In this document: positions 16,979 to 26,049 of the stretch, in pieces | How the letters are laid out: every line of letters begins with the position of its first letter | Position numbering within the stretch: the first letter of the stretch is position 1 | From: Micavibrio sp. UBA1850 | GTDB lineage: Bacteria > Pseudomonadota > Alphaproteobacteria > Micavibrionales > Micavibrionaceae | NCBI GenBank assembly: GCA_002338525.1 | Contig: DDIM01000004.1 | Span: 62,001-126,000, forward strand | Length of the DNA stretch: 64,000 nucleotides | Direction: 5' to 3' | Position numbers and translations under genes: made by a program | Notes under the pieces: generated by a model | What the model was told of the DNA's origin: nothing | Seen by the model: only the letters and a program-made list of their open reading frames with translations | Database searches by the model: none

Positions 16979-17806
16979 TTATTGCAGCCACTGCTCAATA
17001 CCAACACCATGCGCACTCTCTAGCTTAGGCACACGAACAATTTTTAAACGAATTGTAGGAGAATCTGCACGAACTTGCGATCCTGCCTTGTATGTAATAT
17101 TCATCGGAACCTCAACCAACCATTCGTAACGGCCGTTAACAATACCTTCACTAATCAATGTTGGCGCACTACTAGGTGCAGCAGTCACAACCTGTTTATT
17201 CGCCTCTACACTATCCATAATACCCGACTTTTCGAGCGCCTCGGTAAACTTAGCCCAGCCTGGACGTGTAAAAAATCGTGAGGATTCTTGCAATCTCTTA
17301 CGATAGTCATGAAAACCAAATGTCATTGTTTGCGCCACAGCCTGTGCTGTCCATGACATTAGAGCTGGTGTACTGAGGTTTGGCTCAGTTAAGGGCAACA
17401 TCTTCACCAAACGACCGTCTTCAGTCGTTGCAAAATAAACATGTTTTATATCTTGAGTATTTACGAGATAGAAAATAATCCCACCAAGAAGCAAAACAGC
17501 CAGCGTAAGAGCCAACACAGCCATTTTTAAGGCGCGGTAACCATCGCGGTAAAAATCATTTCTCATCAAAACCGCATCAAGTCCCCTATTAGAGACAGGC
17601 TTCTTTTGCGCACTCGCCGCTGCTTTTTGAGCGCTTGCTTTTATTTCAGCCTGTTCCGCTTGTACTTTTTGCCTTGCTTCTTCACGTGCAATTTTCTGCT
17701 CAGGCGTCTCGTCTGCATCACCTGCAATCGCAACAGGATCATTACCCGCGCCTTCTAAAGCTTTATCTGGATCGAGAGATGTCGGTTTTGGAGTATCTTG
17801 GCTCAT
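16979..17806 (-). CDS. dotI: DotI/IcmL-like inner-membrane protein
   Basis: About 275 aa. A Glu/Ala/Lys-rich cytoplasmic N-terminus (longer than in Legionella IcmL) precedes NDFYRDGYRALKMAVLAL and one membrane helix near 87-108. A periplasmic NTF2-like domain follows with YFATTEDGRLVKMLPLTEPN, FTRPGWAKFTEAL, NGRYEWLVEVPMNITY and VRVPKLESAHGVGIEQWLQ. These motifs are characteristic of DotI/IcmL/TraM. I chose the ATG at 17806; the longer in-frame TTG start at 17845 would run into the likely promoter. It is the first gene of the secretion block, 128 bp after marR on the same strand. Confidence 0.92.
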   Translation of the reverse strand: MSQDTPKPTSLDPDKALEGAGNDPVAIAGDADETPEQKIAREEARQKVQAEQAEIKASAQKAAASAQKKPVSNRGLDAVLMRNDFYRDGYRALKMAVLALTLAVLLLGGIIFYLVNTQDIKHVYFATTEDGRLVKMLPLTEPNLSTPALMSWTAQAVAQTMTFGFHDYRKRLQESSRFFTRPGWAKFTEALEKSGIMDSVEANKQVVTAAPSSAPTLISEGIVNGRYEWLVEVPMNITYKAGSQVRADSPTIRLKIVRVPKLESAHGVGIEQWLQ

Positions 17807-17859
17807 ATTATCTAAATTCACATGTTGATTCGTAAAGAAATTCAAACGTTAGTTAACAT

Positions 17860-17888
17860 ACTGTATTATTAGAACTGTAAAATAACAA
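17860..17888 (-). promoter_or_regulatory. Possible promoter of the dot/icm operon
   Basis: On the minus strand TTGTTA and TACAGT are separated by 17 bases and lie about 55 bp ahead of the dotI start, downstream of the marR stop. The match to the sigma70 consensus is partial, so this is a candidate only. Confidence 0.35.
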
Positions 17889-17934
17889 GACCCAGTTCAA
17901 CTATATGTTTAAAAATAACGCTTTAATGAACTGC

Positions 17935-18390
17935 CTACATTCCGCCAAAGCTCACTTGAGCATTCCAAAAGCGCTCGAGCTTTCTCATTGTATCGCTTAA
18001 ATCACTCAGCTTTTCGTTTGTAAGCGGTGTTCCCTCAAGATTATCTTCGTGACGACGAAACATATCATCAATGGCTTGGTGAAGATCTTTTCCTTTAGGC
18101 GTCAACTTAACGCGCACAGAACGCTTGTCATGTACAGAGCGTGCCTGATCTAAATACCCGTTTTCGACCATCTTTTTAACATTGTATGATACGTTAGAGC
18201 CAAGGTAGTAACCGCGCAGTGTCAATTCACCCACCGTGAGCTCATCATGCCCAATGCTATGCAAAATCATTGTTTGCACGTTATTAATGTCTTGAATATT
18301 TTTCTTGTCGAGCTCAATTTTCACAACATCTAGAAAGTAACGGTGTAACCGTTCAATCAGTTGGATAGCTTCATAATATGGCGTTGTCAC
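17935..18390 (-). CDS. MarR-family transcriptional regulator, LdtR-like
   Basis: A 151-aa winged-helix repressor/activator. A dimerisation helix (AIQLIERLHRYFLDVVKIELD) is followed by the DNA-binding core INNVQTMILHSIG, LTVGELTLRGYYLGSNVSYNVKKMVENGYL and the wing RSVHDKRSVRVKLTPKGK. The recognition-helix sequence is typical of the conserved alphaproteobacterial MarR group that includes LdtR, a regulator of an L,D-transpeptidase. It is divergent from hemB and lies just upstream of dotI on the same strand, so it could be co-transcribed with or control the secretion genes. The conserved group is widespread and not tied to secretion systems, so that link is weak. Confidence 0.88.
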   Translation of the reverse strand: MTTPYYEAIQLIERLHRYFLDVVKIELDKKNIQDINNVQTMILHSIGHDELTVGELTLRGYYLGSNVSYNVKKMVENGYLDQARSVHDKRSVRVKLTPKGKDLHQAIDDMFRRHEDNLEGTPLTNEKLSDLSDTMRKLERFWNAQVSFGGM

Positions 18391-18530
18391 AAATAGTCTC
18401 CGTTCAAAAAATTTATGTTGTGATTATTATCTATAGAAATGTCCGAGATAGACAAGTAAGGTATATCATACCATACTGCCTATGAAGGAAAAGTAAAAAC
18501 AACACATATTGACAAAAAGGGGAAAAATCA

Positions 18531-19538
18531 ATGACTTCAAAATACTTTACACCTGAAACGAGACACAGAAGACTTCGTAAAACAGCGGCTTTGCGAGACC
18601 TCGTCAGAGAAACACACTTAACACCTAATGACTTAATCCTTCCCCTTTTTGTTGACGAAGACATAACTGAAAAGCAAGCCATCTCTTCAATGCCTAATGT
18701 TTTCCGCCATCCTGAAAAAGACCTCCCCCAATTTTTAAAAGAGTGCCGCTCTTCGGGCGTCAATAATTTTATTCTTTTTGGTGTCTCATATAATAAAGAT
18801 GACGAAGGGCGCGATTCTATGAAAAAGGGAGGCCTGCTTCACCGCATGATTTCCAGCGCCAAAGACACTTTGCCAGACAGCAATATCATCGCCGATGTTT
18901 GTTTTTGTGAGTACACCGATCATGGTCATTGTGGCCCGATTGCCGAAGACGGTGATGTTGACAATGACGCTACAATCGAAAACATCGCACAACAATCTAT
19001 TATCGCAGCCGACGCAGGCGCAGATATCATTGCGCCATCAGGCATGATGGATGGACAAGTGGCCTCTATTCGAGCGGGCCTTGACGAAAATGGGTTCGAG
19101 CAAATTCCTGTTCTAGCCTACGCTGCAAAATTCGCATCCACTTACTATGGACCCTTCAGGGATGCGGCAGGCTGTGCGCTTGGAAAATATGACCATGTTG
19201 CAAAAGATAGAAAATCATACCAAATGGACCCTGCCAACGCTCATGAATCTCTAAGAGAGGCTGAACAGGATTTACTCGAAGGCGCTGACATGCTGATGGT
19301 AAAGCCAGGGCTTGCCTACCTAGACATTTTACACCGCGTAAAACAAGCTTTCCAAGTTCCCACCTTTGCCTACAATGTTAGTGGTGAATACGCTATGTTA
19401 AAAGCCGCACACGCAAATGGATGGCTCGACTATGAAACAACCATGATGGAAACATTACTTTCGTTTAAACGTGCCGGCGCTGACGGAATTCTAACATATT
19501 CAGCCGTAGATGCTGCGCGCATTTTGAACGACAACTGA
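18531..19538 (+). CDS. hemB: Porphobilinogen synthase (delta-aminolevulinate dehydratase), zinc type
   Basis: A 335-aa enzyme that condenses two 5-aminolevulinate molecules into porphobilinogen in haem synthesis. The active-site lysines are Lys200 (YAAKFAS) and Lys258 (MVKPG). The metal loop reads DVCFCEYTDHGHCG at 122-135, giving Cys124, Cys126 and Cys134, the catalytic zinc ligands of the E. coli-type enzyme. Many alphaproteobacterial enzymes have Asp there and do not use this zinc. A strong AAGGGG ribosome-binding site precedes the ATG. It is divergent from marR and monocistronic by layout. Confidence 0.97.
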   Translation: MTSKYFTPETRHRRLRKTAALRDLVRETHLTPNDLILPLFVDEDITEKQAISSMPNVFRHPEKDLPQFLKECRSSGVNNFILFGVSYNKDDEGRDSMKKGGLLHRMISSAKDTLPDSNIIADVCFCEYTDHGHCGPIAEDGDVDNDATIENIAQQSIIAADAGADIIAPSGMMDGQVASIRAGLDENGFEQIPVLAYAAKFASTYYGPFRDAAGCALGKYDHVAKDRKSYQMDPANAHESLREAEQDLLEGADMLMVKPGLAYLDILHRVKQAFQVPTFAYNVSGEYAMLKAAHANGWLDYETTMMETLLSFKRAGADGILTYSAVDAARILNDN

Positions 19539-19638
19539 TAAATGAGACTTGAGAGTGAGAGGTAAATAAAGTATCCTAATATATCTACAGGATTTTCTCT
19601 CCCGTAACTACAAGATCAGCTAAGGATTAGTCACTCAT

Positions 19639-20532
19639 ATGAAGTTCGTCGGTATTATTCTCGTTTTTGTCTGCACATTTGGTGGGTTCATCATGGCAGC
19701 GCACTTTAACATGCCTTTGATTGCAGGTGTGATGCAAAGCATGGTGATTCCGGCGCTTCCCGGTGAAATGGTCATTATTTTGGGGATTGCGGTTAGCTCA
19801 TTTATTATTGCTAACACGCCCGAGCAGGTTAAATTTACCCTTAAATCACTGCGCGCCATCAAACAGCCTGTCGCCTATGACAAGGACGATTATTTACAAA
19901 TGCTGGGCTTGTTGTACTCAACATTCAAGCTTGCCCGTACTAAGGGCTGGCTAGCGATGGAACAACATATCGAAAACCCAGATGCGAGCGAATTATTCAA
20001 CCAGTTTCCTAAATTTGCAAAAAACCACCACGCGGTTTTATTTTTATGCGACTATCTTCGTATTATTTCGCTAGGCAACGAAAACCCTCACGAGCTTGAG
20101 GCTCTAATGGATCTGGAAATTGAGACCATCGAACACCATCAATCTCAACCCGGCCACGCCATTCAAACGTTGGCAGACAGTTTGCCTGCCTTGGGTATTG
20201 TGGCCGCCGTGCTTGGTATTATTAAGACAATGGCCTCCATTCAAGAACCACCAGAAGTTTTAGGTAAATTGATTGGGGCCGCGCTGACCGGGACATTCCT
20301 GGGGGTTTGGCTTGGTTATGCTTTCATATCTCCCATCGCAAGTGCCATATTGGGGCGCGCGGAATCAGAAGTCATGTACTACAAAGCCATCAAAGTTGGA
20401 ATATTGGCCTACCTTCAAGGCGCAGCACCTCAGGTTGCCATTGAATTTGCACGTAAGCTTCTTCCACATGATGTTCAACCGGATTTTGTTGAGCTTGAAG
20501 ACTACGTAAACCAACTTCCATCACCGCTATAA
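19639..20532 (+). CDS. motA: Flagellar motor stator protein MotA
   Basis: A 297-aa stator subunit with four membrane segments: residues 1-25, about 34-54, and the pair near 180-200 and 210-235. The cytoplasmic loop and the conserved LADSLPALGIVAAVLGIIKTM and GAALTGTFLGVWLGYAFISP motifs are typical of MotA. With MotB it conducts ions to turn the flagellum. AAGGA lies about 11 nt before the ATG. motB follows after 18 bp, so the two form an operon. No other flagellar genes are in the window. Confidence 0.96.
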   Translation: MKFVGIILVFVCTFGGFIMAAHFNMPLIAGVMQSMVIPALPGEMVIILGIAVSSFIIANTPEQVKFTLKSLRAIKQPVAYDKDDYLQMLGLLYSTFKLARTKGWLAMEQHIENPDASELFNQFPKFAKNHHAVLFLCDYLRIISLGNENPHELEALMDLEIETIEHHQSQPGHAIQTLADSLPALGIVAAVLGIIKTMASIQEPPEVLGKLIGAALTGTFLGVWLGYAFISPIASAILGRAESEVMYYKAIKVGILAYLQGAAPQVAIEFARKLLPHDVQPDFVELEDYVNQLPSPL

Positions 20533-20550
20533 TTAGGACAAACGACCCTT

Positions 20551-21537
20551 ATGGCCGATCAAAACAAAGAACAAGACACACAGCCCATCGTTATCAAGCG
20601 CGTCAAAAAAGGCGGGCATGCTCACCACGGTGGCGCATGGAAAGTGGCTTATGCCGACTTCGTAACGGCCATGATGGCACTGTTTCTTTTACTTTGGCTT
20701 CTGAATGTGACAACAGAAGAACAAAAAGAAGGGCTTGCAGCCTTTTTTATTGATCCCACGCACCCGACAATCTCCAGATCCGAGTCAGGGTCTGATGGTG
20801 TGCTAGGCGGGACATCAGCCTCTACCGTTGGCGCGATGAGTGAAATTGTGTCACCCCCTATTCCACCAGAGCCAACAACACGTGAAACCCCTGATCAAAT
20901 GACCAATCAGGAGATGAAACAGGTATCGCAAAACCAATTTGAAAAGCTCAAGCAAGAACAAGAGCAGGAAGATTTTGAAAAAATCAAAAGACAAATTGAA
21001 GACGCCATTTCGAAAGATCCTGAATTACGCGAACTTTCAAAAAATCTGCTTGTCGACATGACCACCGAAGGCCTGCGCATTCAAATCGTTGATCAACAAG
21101 GCGAACCAATGTTCCCCTCAGGCAGCGCCAAGATGTTTACGAAGACACAAAAACTCATGTCTCTTGTTGCAAAAATTGTAAAAAACACACCAAACGACAT
21201 TTCCATTCGTGGACACACAGATGGAAAACCGTTCCGAGGCAATGGCGGATATTCTAACTGGGAACTTTCAGCTGATCGTGCCAATGCCTCTCGCCGTGCA
21301 TTAATCGACAATGGCGTGAACCCATCTAAAATTGCTAATGTTGTTGGAAAGTCAGATACTGACCATATCAATAAAGACAATCCTTTGGACAGTAAAAATC
21401 GCCGTATCTCAATTGTTTTGATCAGAGAATCTGTATCAAACAATGAAGGCAGTGTTGGAGGCGTAAACGCCAATAATAAAACGAATAAACCAACTCGAAA
21501 TTATCAACGCAGCCGCGGCAGCGTACAATTTCCCTAA
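20551..21537 (+). CDS. motB: Flagellar motor stator protein MotB
   Basis: A 328-aa protein. The N-terminal GGHAHHGGAWKVAYADFVTAMMALFLLLWLL holds the single membrane helix, with the ion-binding aspartate in YADF (about residue 36). A Glu/Gln-rich linker (120-160) is followed by a C-terminal OmpA-like peptidoglycan-binding domain: ISIRGHTDGKPFRGNGGYSNWELSADRAN and NRRISIVL. The pore sequence fits the proton-type MotB rather than the sodium-type PomB. The tail is Asn/Arg-rich. Confidence 0.96.
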   Translation: MADQNKEQDTQPIVIKRVKKGGHAHHGGAWKVAYADFVTAMMALFLLLWLLNVTTEEQKEGLAAFFIDPTHPTISRSESGSDGVLGGTSASTVGAMSEIVSPPIPPEPTTRETPDQMTNQEMKQVSQNQFEKLKQEQEQEDFEKIKRQIEDAISKDPELRELSKNLLVDMTTEGLRIQIVDQQGEPMFPSGSAKMFTKTQKLMSLVAKIVKNTPNDISIRGHTDGKPFRGNGGYSNWELSADRANASRRALIDNGVNPSKIANVVGKSDTDHINKDNPLDSKNRRISIVLIRESVSNNEGSVGGVNANNKTNKPTRNYQRSRGSVQFP

Positions 21538-21676
21538 TTAAACGGGTGTAGGGTCTGCCTCGAACGCTTGTTTGCAGGCTTTACAACAAACGATTTTGCT
21601 CTTTACTTTTAGGGATTTCCGCTTATAACTACACTGCAAATTCGTTAAACATTAGACACACGACAGGATTTGCATC

Positions 21677-23155
21677 ATGGGACTACTTCAAAAAAACATC
21701 AGAGACGGCTTAACATTTGACGACGTGCTTTTATTGCCCGCCGCATCAAACATTCATCCCAATGATGCCAGCACCAAAACCCGTCTTACCCATTCCATTA
21801 ATCTAAATATTCCGATTCTATCTTCGGCGATGGACACTGTTACAGGCTCGGAAATGGCAATTGCCATGGCGCAAAACGGGGGCTTGGGAATTTTGCACAG
21901 AAACATGGATGTTGACCAACAAGCCGCCATGGTTCGAAAAGTAAAACGCTTTGAGTCTGGAATGGTCCTTGAACCCATCACGATTACTGCCGATGCAACA
22001 TTGGGTGATGCATTTCAAATTATGCAAGCCAACAAAATCTCGGGAATTCCCGTTACAGAAAAATCAGGCACGCTTGTCGGTATCCTGACAAACCGTGATG
22101 TTCGTTTTGCAGAAAACGAAACAACACCTGTGAGAGAATTAATGACAGCCGATAACCTTATCACTGTCACAAAAGACGTCACGAAAGAAGACGCTAAAAA
22201 ACTGCTTCATAAAAACAGAATTGAAAAGCTGCTCATTGTCGACGATGCTTATAAATGTATCGGTTTGATGACGGTTAAAGACATTGAAAAATCACGCCTT
22301 TTCCCACACGCAAGTAAAGACAAAGAAGGCCGTCTTTTAGTTGGCGCGGCTGTTGGCACAGGAAACAGTGCCGTTGAACGTGCAGAGGCAATGATTGCAG
22401 AAGGCCTTGATGTCTTAGTTGTTGATACCGCGCATGGTCATTCACAAAATGTGTTAGATACTGTTGCGCGTATTCGTAAAAACGCGCCGAGCGCCCTTCA
22501 AATCATTGGCGGAAACATTGCAACAGCCAACGCAGCAAAAGCCCTAATTGATGTTGGTGCAAACGCGGTAAAAGTTGGGATTGGCCCCGGCTCAATTTGT
22601 ACAACACGCGTCGTTGCAGGCGTTGGTGTGCCTCAGCTTACAGCCATTCAAGATGTTGCCGAGGCCTGCCAAGACTCTGGCACGCCGGTTATTGCCGATG
22701 GTGGTATTAAATACTCAGGTGACTTCGCAAAGGCGATTGCAGCAGGTGCAGATTGTGTGATGCTAGGATCAATGTTTGCAGGAACAGACGAGGCCCCGGG
22801 CGAAGTGATTTTGTACCAGGGACGCTCATACAAATCATACCGCGGCATGGGCTCGGTTGGCGCAATGACACGGGGGTCAGCTGATCGATATTTCCAAGGC
22901 AACGTCACGGATTCTCAAAAACTTGTCCCAGAAGGCATTGAAGGACGTGTCGCATGTAAAGGGCCTATTGGCAATGTAATTCACCAGTTAGTCGGCGGTC
23001 TACGTGCCTCCATGGGCTACACAGGCTGTGCCACAATCGAAGACATGAAAACAAAAACAGAGTTCATGAAAATGTCATCGGCTGGTTACAAAGAAAGTCA
23101 TGTCCATGATGTCACAATCACAGCTGAAGCGCCTAACTATAGAACTGAGCGATAA
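21677..23155 (+). CDS. guaB: Inosine-5'-monophosphate dehydrogenase
   Basis: A 492-aa enzyme that oxidises IMP to XMP with NAD, the committed step to GMP. LTFDDVLLLPA lies at the N-terminus. Two CBS domains (about 95-205) interrupt the barrel. The catalytic loop GPGSICTTRVVAGVGVPQ contains the active cysteine near residue 306, and later IMP-binding motifs include IADGGIKYSGD, AGADCVMLGSMFAGTDEAPGE and YRGMGSVGAM. An AGGA-type ribosome-binding site is about 10 nt upstream. Full length for the family. It stands alone, convergent with the next gene. Confidence 0.98.
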   Translation: MGLLQKNIRDGLTFDDVLLLPAASNIHPNDASTKTRLTHSINLNIPILSSAMDTVTGSEMAIAMAQNGGLGILHRNMDVDQQAAMVRKVKRFESGMVLEPITITADATLGDAFQIMQANKISGIPVTEKSGTLVGILTNRDVRFAENETTPVRELMTADNLITVTKDVTKEDAKKLLHKNRIEKLLIVDDAYKCIGLMTVKDIEKSRLFPHASKDKEGRLLVGAAVGTGNSAVERAEAMIAEGLDVLVVDTAHGHSQNVLDTVARIRKNAPSALQIIGGNIATANAAKALIDVGANAVKVGIGPGSICTTRVVAGVGVPQLTAIQDVAEACQDSGTPVIADGGIKYSGDFAKAIAAGADCVMLGSMFAGTDEAPGEVILYQGRSYKSYRGMGSVGAMTRGSADRYFQGNVTDSQKLVPEGIEGRVACKGPIGNVIHQLVGGLRASMGYTGCATIEDMKTKTEFMKMSSAGYKESHVHDVTITAEAPNYRTER

Positions 23156-23179
23156 AACCTAAAAGACACTTGTAAAAGC

Positions 23180-23752
23180 TTAGGCATCTACACCGAGCAC
23201 ATTTTTTGCAGCCGTGTGAATGGCAGGATAGTGTGCGCCGATATTATCTTTGTTTTTAACAATTCCTACTGCCGCTAGATTATCTTTTAATTCTGTGGGC
23301 AGGTCATCGTATTTATTAGTGGCCGCAACAAAAGGAAGCAACGGGTCATTTTTAATGTTGGCTTTAATATGTTTTTCTATTGCCTCGATTTTAGAAGGAT
23401 CCCAAGCCCGCCCCTCAACATCCAACATATATTTGGGAGAATGCTCACGAGACATTCCCTCTCTTTCCAGATGTTGAGCAATGCGCTGATGCTGATGGTG
23501 GTCAACATACAAACCAAGTGCACGCGTGCGGATGTGAAAGTCTGTCTCTTGATGCGGGTCTAGCCCTGAGGCTCCCCCCAACATTAATGATTTTGCAATT
23601 TGCCAATCATCGTCGCTTAATTGCAGCGCGCTTGCTTGGAACTTGTTATATTCAGCTTCTGTAATATGTTTGTTTGAATTATCTGACTTGGGGTCAAAAA
23701 TGACTGTCAGTCGTTCACCATCATCAGTTTTAAAATCTTGAGGCTGGCTCAT
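23180..23752 (-). CDS. Hypothetical protein, 190 aa
   Basis: Not recognised. It is soluble and His-rich in the middle (LYVDHHQHQRIAQHLEREG), with LMLGGASGLDPHQETDFHIR near residue 70 and a helical C-terminus. I chose the ATG at 23752 (MSQPQDF) because AAAGGA lies about 9 nt ahead of it. A longer frame from 23794 would put that ribosome-binding site inside the coding sequence. It converges on guaB with a 24-bp gap. No function can be inferred. Confidence 0.7.
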   Translation of the reverse strand: MSQPQDFKTDDGERLTVIFDPKSDNSNKHITEAEYNKFQASALQLSDDDWQIAKSLMLGGASGLDPHQETDFHIRTRALGLYVDHHQHQRIAQHLEREGMSREHSPKYMLDVEGRAWDPSKIEAIEKHIKANIKNDPLLPFVAATNKYDDLPTELKDNLAAVGIVKNKDNIGAHYPAIHTAAKNVLGVDA

Positions 23753-23842
23753 TTTTAAAATCCTTTTTAAATTTATAGATTTAGAATGCTTCAAAAAAAT
23801 AAATATATTGTTAAAACGCGAATTCTTTTTTATAGATAGGCC

Positions 23843-24382
23843 ATGTATATAGCACCCGCCACAGAAAATGAAATCTCCATTCTTGCCGTCTTACACGTCG
23901 AAGGATGGCACTCCGCCTATGAAGGCGCAGTCGATCAAGCCTATTTGGACACACTATCCGTTCATGAACGCGAAGAAGGCTGGGAAAAATGGCTTGCCAA
24001 TCCAGATATCAACGCCGCCATCGCCTATGTCGACGACCACCCTGTAGGGTTTGTTTCATACGGCAAGGTTGAAACAATGCCCCCCGGTCAATCAAACATA
24101 CGCCCCCAATACACCTCGGAAATTTTGGCACTTTACGTGCTACCAGACTATTTTAAACAAGGCATAGGCAAGGCACTTATGTCTTATGCGTGTGAAAAAC
24201 TAAAAGAAGACCGCCATCAAGGTATGTGTTTATGGGTTTTGGACAAAAACAAAAACGCCTGTGGGTTTTACGAAAAATTGGGCGGACAACGCATTGGAAA
24301 ACACATGATTGAAATTGGCCCCTCCAAGGTCAAAGAAGTCTGCTATGGCTGGCGCGATATTAAAACTCTGATCGTTAAATAG
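23843..24382 (+). CDS. GNAT-family N-acetyltransferase
   Basis: A 179-aa acetyltransferase of the GCN5 family, which moves acetyl from acetyl-CoA to an amine. The acetyl-CoA-binding motif A reads LALYVLPDYFKQGIGKALMSYA (about 93-114). Motif B ends LWVLDKNKNACGFYEKLGG. The N-terminal AVLHVEGWHSAYEG is common in this sub-family. The substrate cannot be predicted. It is divergent from the preceding hypothetical gene. Confidence 0.9.
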   Translation: MYIAPATENEISILAVLHVEGWHSAYEGAVDQAYLDTLSVHEREEGWEKWLANPDINAAIAYVDDHPVGFVSYGKVETMPPGQSNIRPQYTSEILALYVLPDYFKQGIGKALMSYACEKLKEDRHQGMCLWVLDKNKNACGFYEKLGGQRIGKHMIEIGPSKVKEVCYGWRDIKTLIVK

Positions 24383-24488
24383 GCCACACCCAATACCCCC
24401 AAATCATTTATTACTAGGCATATGAGCGCAAGCATAGTACACCTACCCACACAAATTTTATAAAGACAGTTACAAGAAGGCCTCGACC

Positions 24489-25844
24489 ATGACACCATCC
24501 GCACGCATACAAGCCACAATCGAAATTCTCGACCGCCTGATGGATGGGCGTATGCCGCTTGACACAATTGTTGGAGATTACATGCGTGGACGTCGCTATA
24601 TCGGATCGAAAGACCGTGCCGCTATTGCCAACCGTGTATATGAAATTATCCGTCACAAAGCGCGTCTTGAGTGGTGGATTGAAAAACAAAAAATGCCAAC
24701 AGACATTCGTACATTTGTCATCGCCTCGGCATGTCTTTTGGACGAGCGTAAAGTCAAAGATATTGTTAAGCTTTTTGATGGCGGTCAGTACGGCGCAGAC
24801 AAGCTAGACGATGCAGAAATGGCCTTTATTAACGCGGTCAATGGCAACGACATTAACCACCGTGATATGCCCAATCATATCGCCTTCGAATGCCCCGAAG
24901 AACACATGGACCGCCTTGCTGAACTGTACGGAAAAGATTTTAAAGCAGAGATGCAAGCCATGATGGTTGCAGCCCCCCTCGATATCCGTGTGAATGTCGG
25001 CATGATCGACCGTGAAAATGCTCTGGCCTCATTACAAAAAGATAATGTCCCAGCCGATATCACACCCTATTCACCTTGGGGAATACGCCTAAGAGAAAAA
25101 ACATTCCTATCGAAAACAAAGGCCTTCTCAAAAGGCTTTATTGATATCCAAGACGAAGGCTCACAAATGATTGCTCTTGCCATGGATTGTAAGCCTGGCA
25201 TGCAAGTCATTGACTATTGTGCTGGTGGAGGCGGAAAAACGCTTGCCATTGCATGTTCAATGAACAAAAAGGGCCGCATCGTTGCGATGGATTTAGACGA
25301 AAAACGTCTTATGAAATCAAAGCCACGCTTTAAACGTGCCTTTATTGCTGATTCAATCGAAATACGCCCCCTCAGTGACGTGAAAAACCGTAAATGGATC
25401 CGCCGTCAAAAGGGCACATTTGATCGTGTGATTGTTGACGTTCCATGTTCTGGTTCAGGTACATGGCGTAGAAACCCCGACATGCGATGGTTCACATACG
25501 GACCAACCGTCGAAGAACTTCTCCCTATTCAGGCAGAAATTATGGACAAAGTGGCCCATACGTTAAAAGTCGGCGGACGCCTCATTTATGCGACATGTTC
25601 GCTATTTGCAGAAGAAAACGAACATCAAGTCGAAGCCTTCTTGGCAAGAAACGACGATTATAAACTACTCCCTATTCAACAAGCGTGGCCAGAAGATCTA
25701 GACTGCCCATGTGAGGGTGACTATATGCGCCTAAGCCCGAACAAGCACAATACTGACGGCTTTTTCACGGCTGTGTTAGAACGCGTTAAAATCACTGAAA
25801 AACCAAAACAAGGTGAAGAGGGGAAGCAAGAGAGCGAAGCTTAA
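24489..25844 (+). CDS. RsmB/NOL1/NOP2/Sun-family RNA cytosine-C5 methyltransferase
   Basis: A 451-aa SAM-dependent enzyme expected to make 5-methylcytosine in rRNA. The SAM motif DYCAGGGGKTLAIA is near 223-236, and AMDLDEKRL follows. VDVPCSGSGTWRRNPDMRW (about 317-335) and ATCSLFAEENE (about 366) carry the two catalytic cysteines of the family. The N-terminal helical domain (ARIQATIEILDRLMDG) resembles the NusB-like domain of RsmB. It overlaps the convergent Trm112-like gene by 4 bp at the 3' end. Confidence 0.92.
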   Translation: MTPSARIQATIEILDRLMDGRMPLDTIVGDYMRGRRYIGSKDRAAIANRVYEIIRHKARLEWWIEKQKMPTDIRTFVIASACLLDERKVKDIVKLFDGGQYGADKLDDAEMAFINAVNGNDINHRDMPNHIAFECPEEHMDRLAELYGKDFKAEMQAMMVAAPLDIRVNVGMIDRENALASLQKDNVPADITPYSPWGIRLREKTFLSKTKAFSKGFIDIQDEGSQMIALAMDCKPGMQVIDYCAGGGGKTLAIACSMNKKGRIVAMDLDEKRLMKSKPRFKRAFIADSIEIRPLSDVKNRKWIRRQKGTFDRVIVDVPCSGSGTWRRNPDMRWFTYGPTVEELLPIQAEIMDKVAHTLKVGGRLIYATCSLFAEENEHQVEAFLARNDDYKLLPIQQAWPEDLDCPCEGDYMRLSPNKHNTDGFFTAVLERVKITEKPKQGEEGKQESEA

Positions 25845-26032
25845 TCCTTCCTCTTTTCAATGCTTTCCATTTTACGGGCCTCATCAGGCAGCATAATAGG
25901 TATACCCTCTCGGATTGGGTAGGCGAGCCCTGCCCGATCGGACAAAAGCTCCTGCGCCTCTGCATCATAACGAAGAGGCTCTTTTGTTTGCGGACAAACC
26001 AACAGGTTTAAAAATTTCGGGTCAATGCTCAT
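25841..26032 (-). CDS. Trm112-family small protein (YcaR-like)
   Basis: A 63-aa protein of the Trm112/YcaR family: FLNLLVCPQTKEPLRYD, then LLSDRAGLAYPIREGIPIMLPDEAR. Only the first zinc-type cysteine is kept, as in most bacterial members. Bacterial copies are often linked to methyltransferases or to lpxK, and here the gene ends against an RNA methyltransferase gene on the other strand. Precise role unknown. Confidence 0.88.
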   Translation of the reverse strand: MSIDPKFLNLLVCPQTKEPLRYDAEAQELLSDRAGLAYPIREGIPIMLPDEARKMESIEKRKD

Positions 26033-26049
26033 AATGATACTTATAGGCC

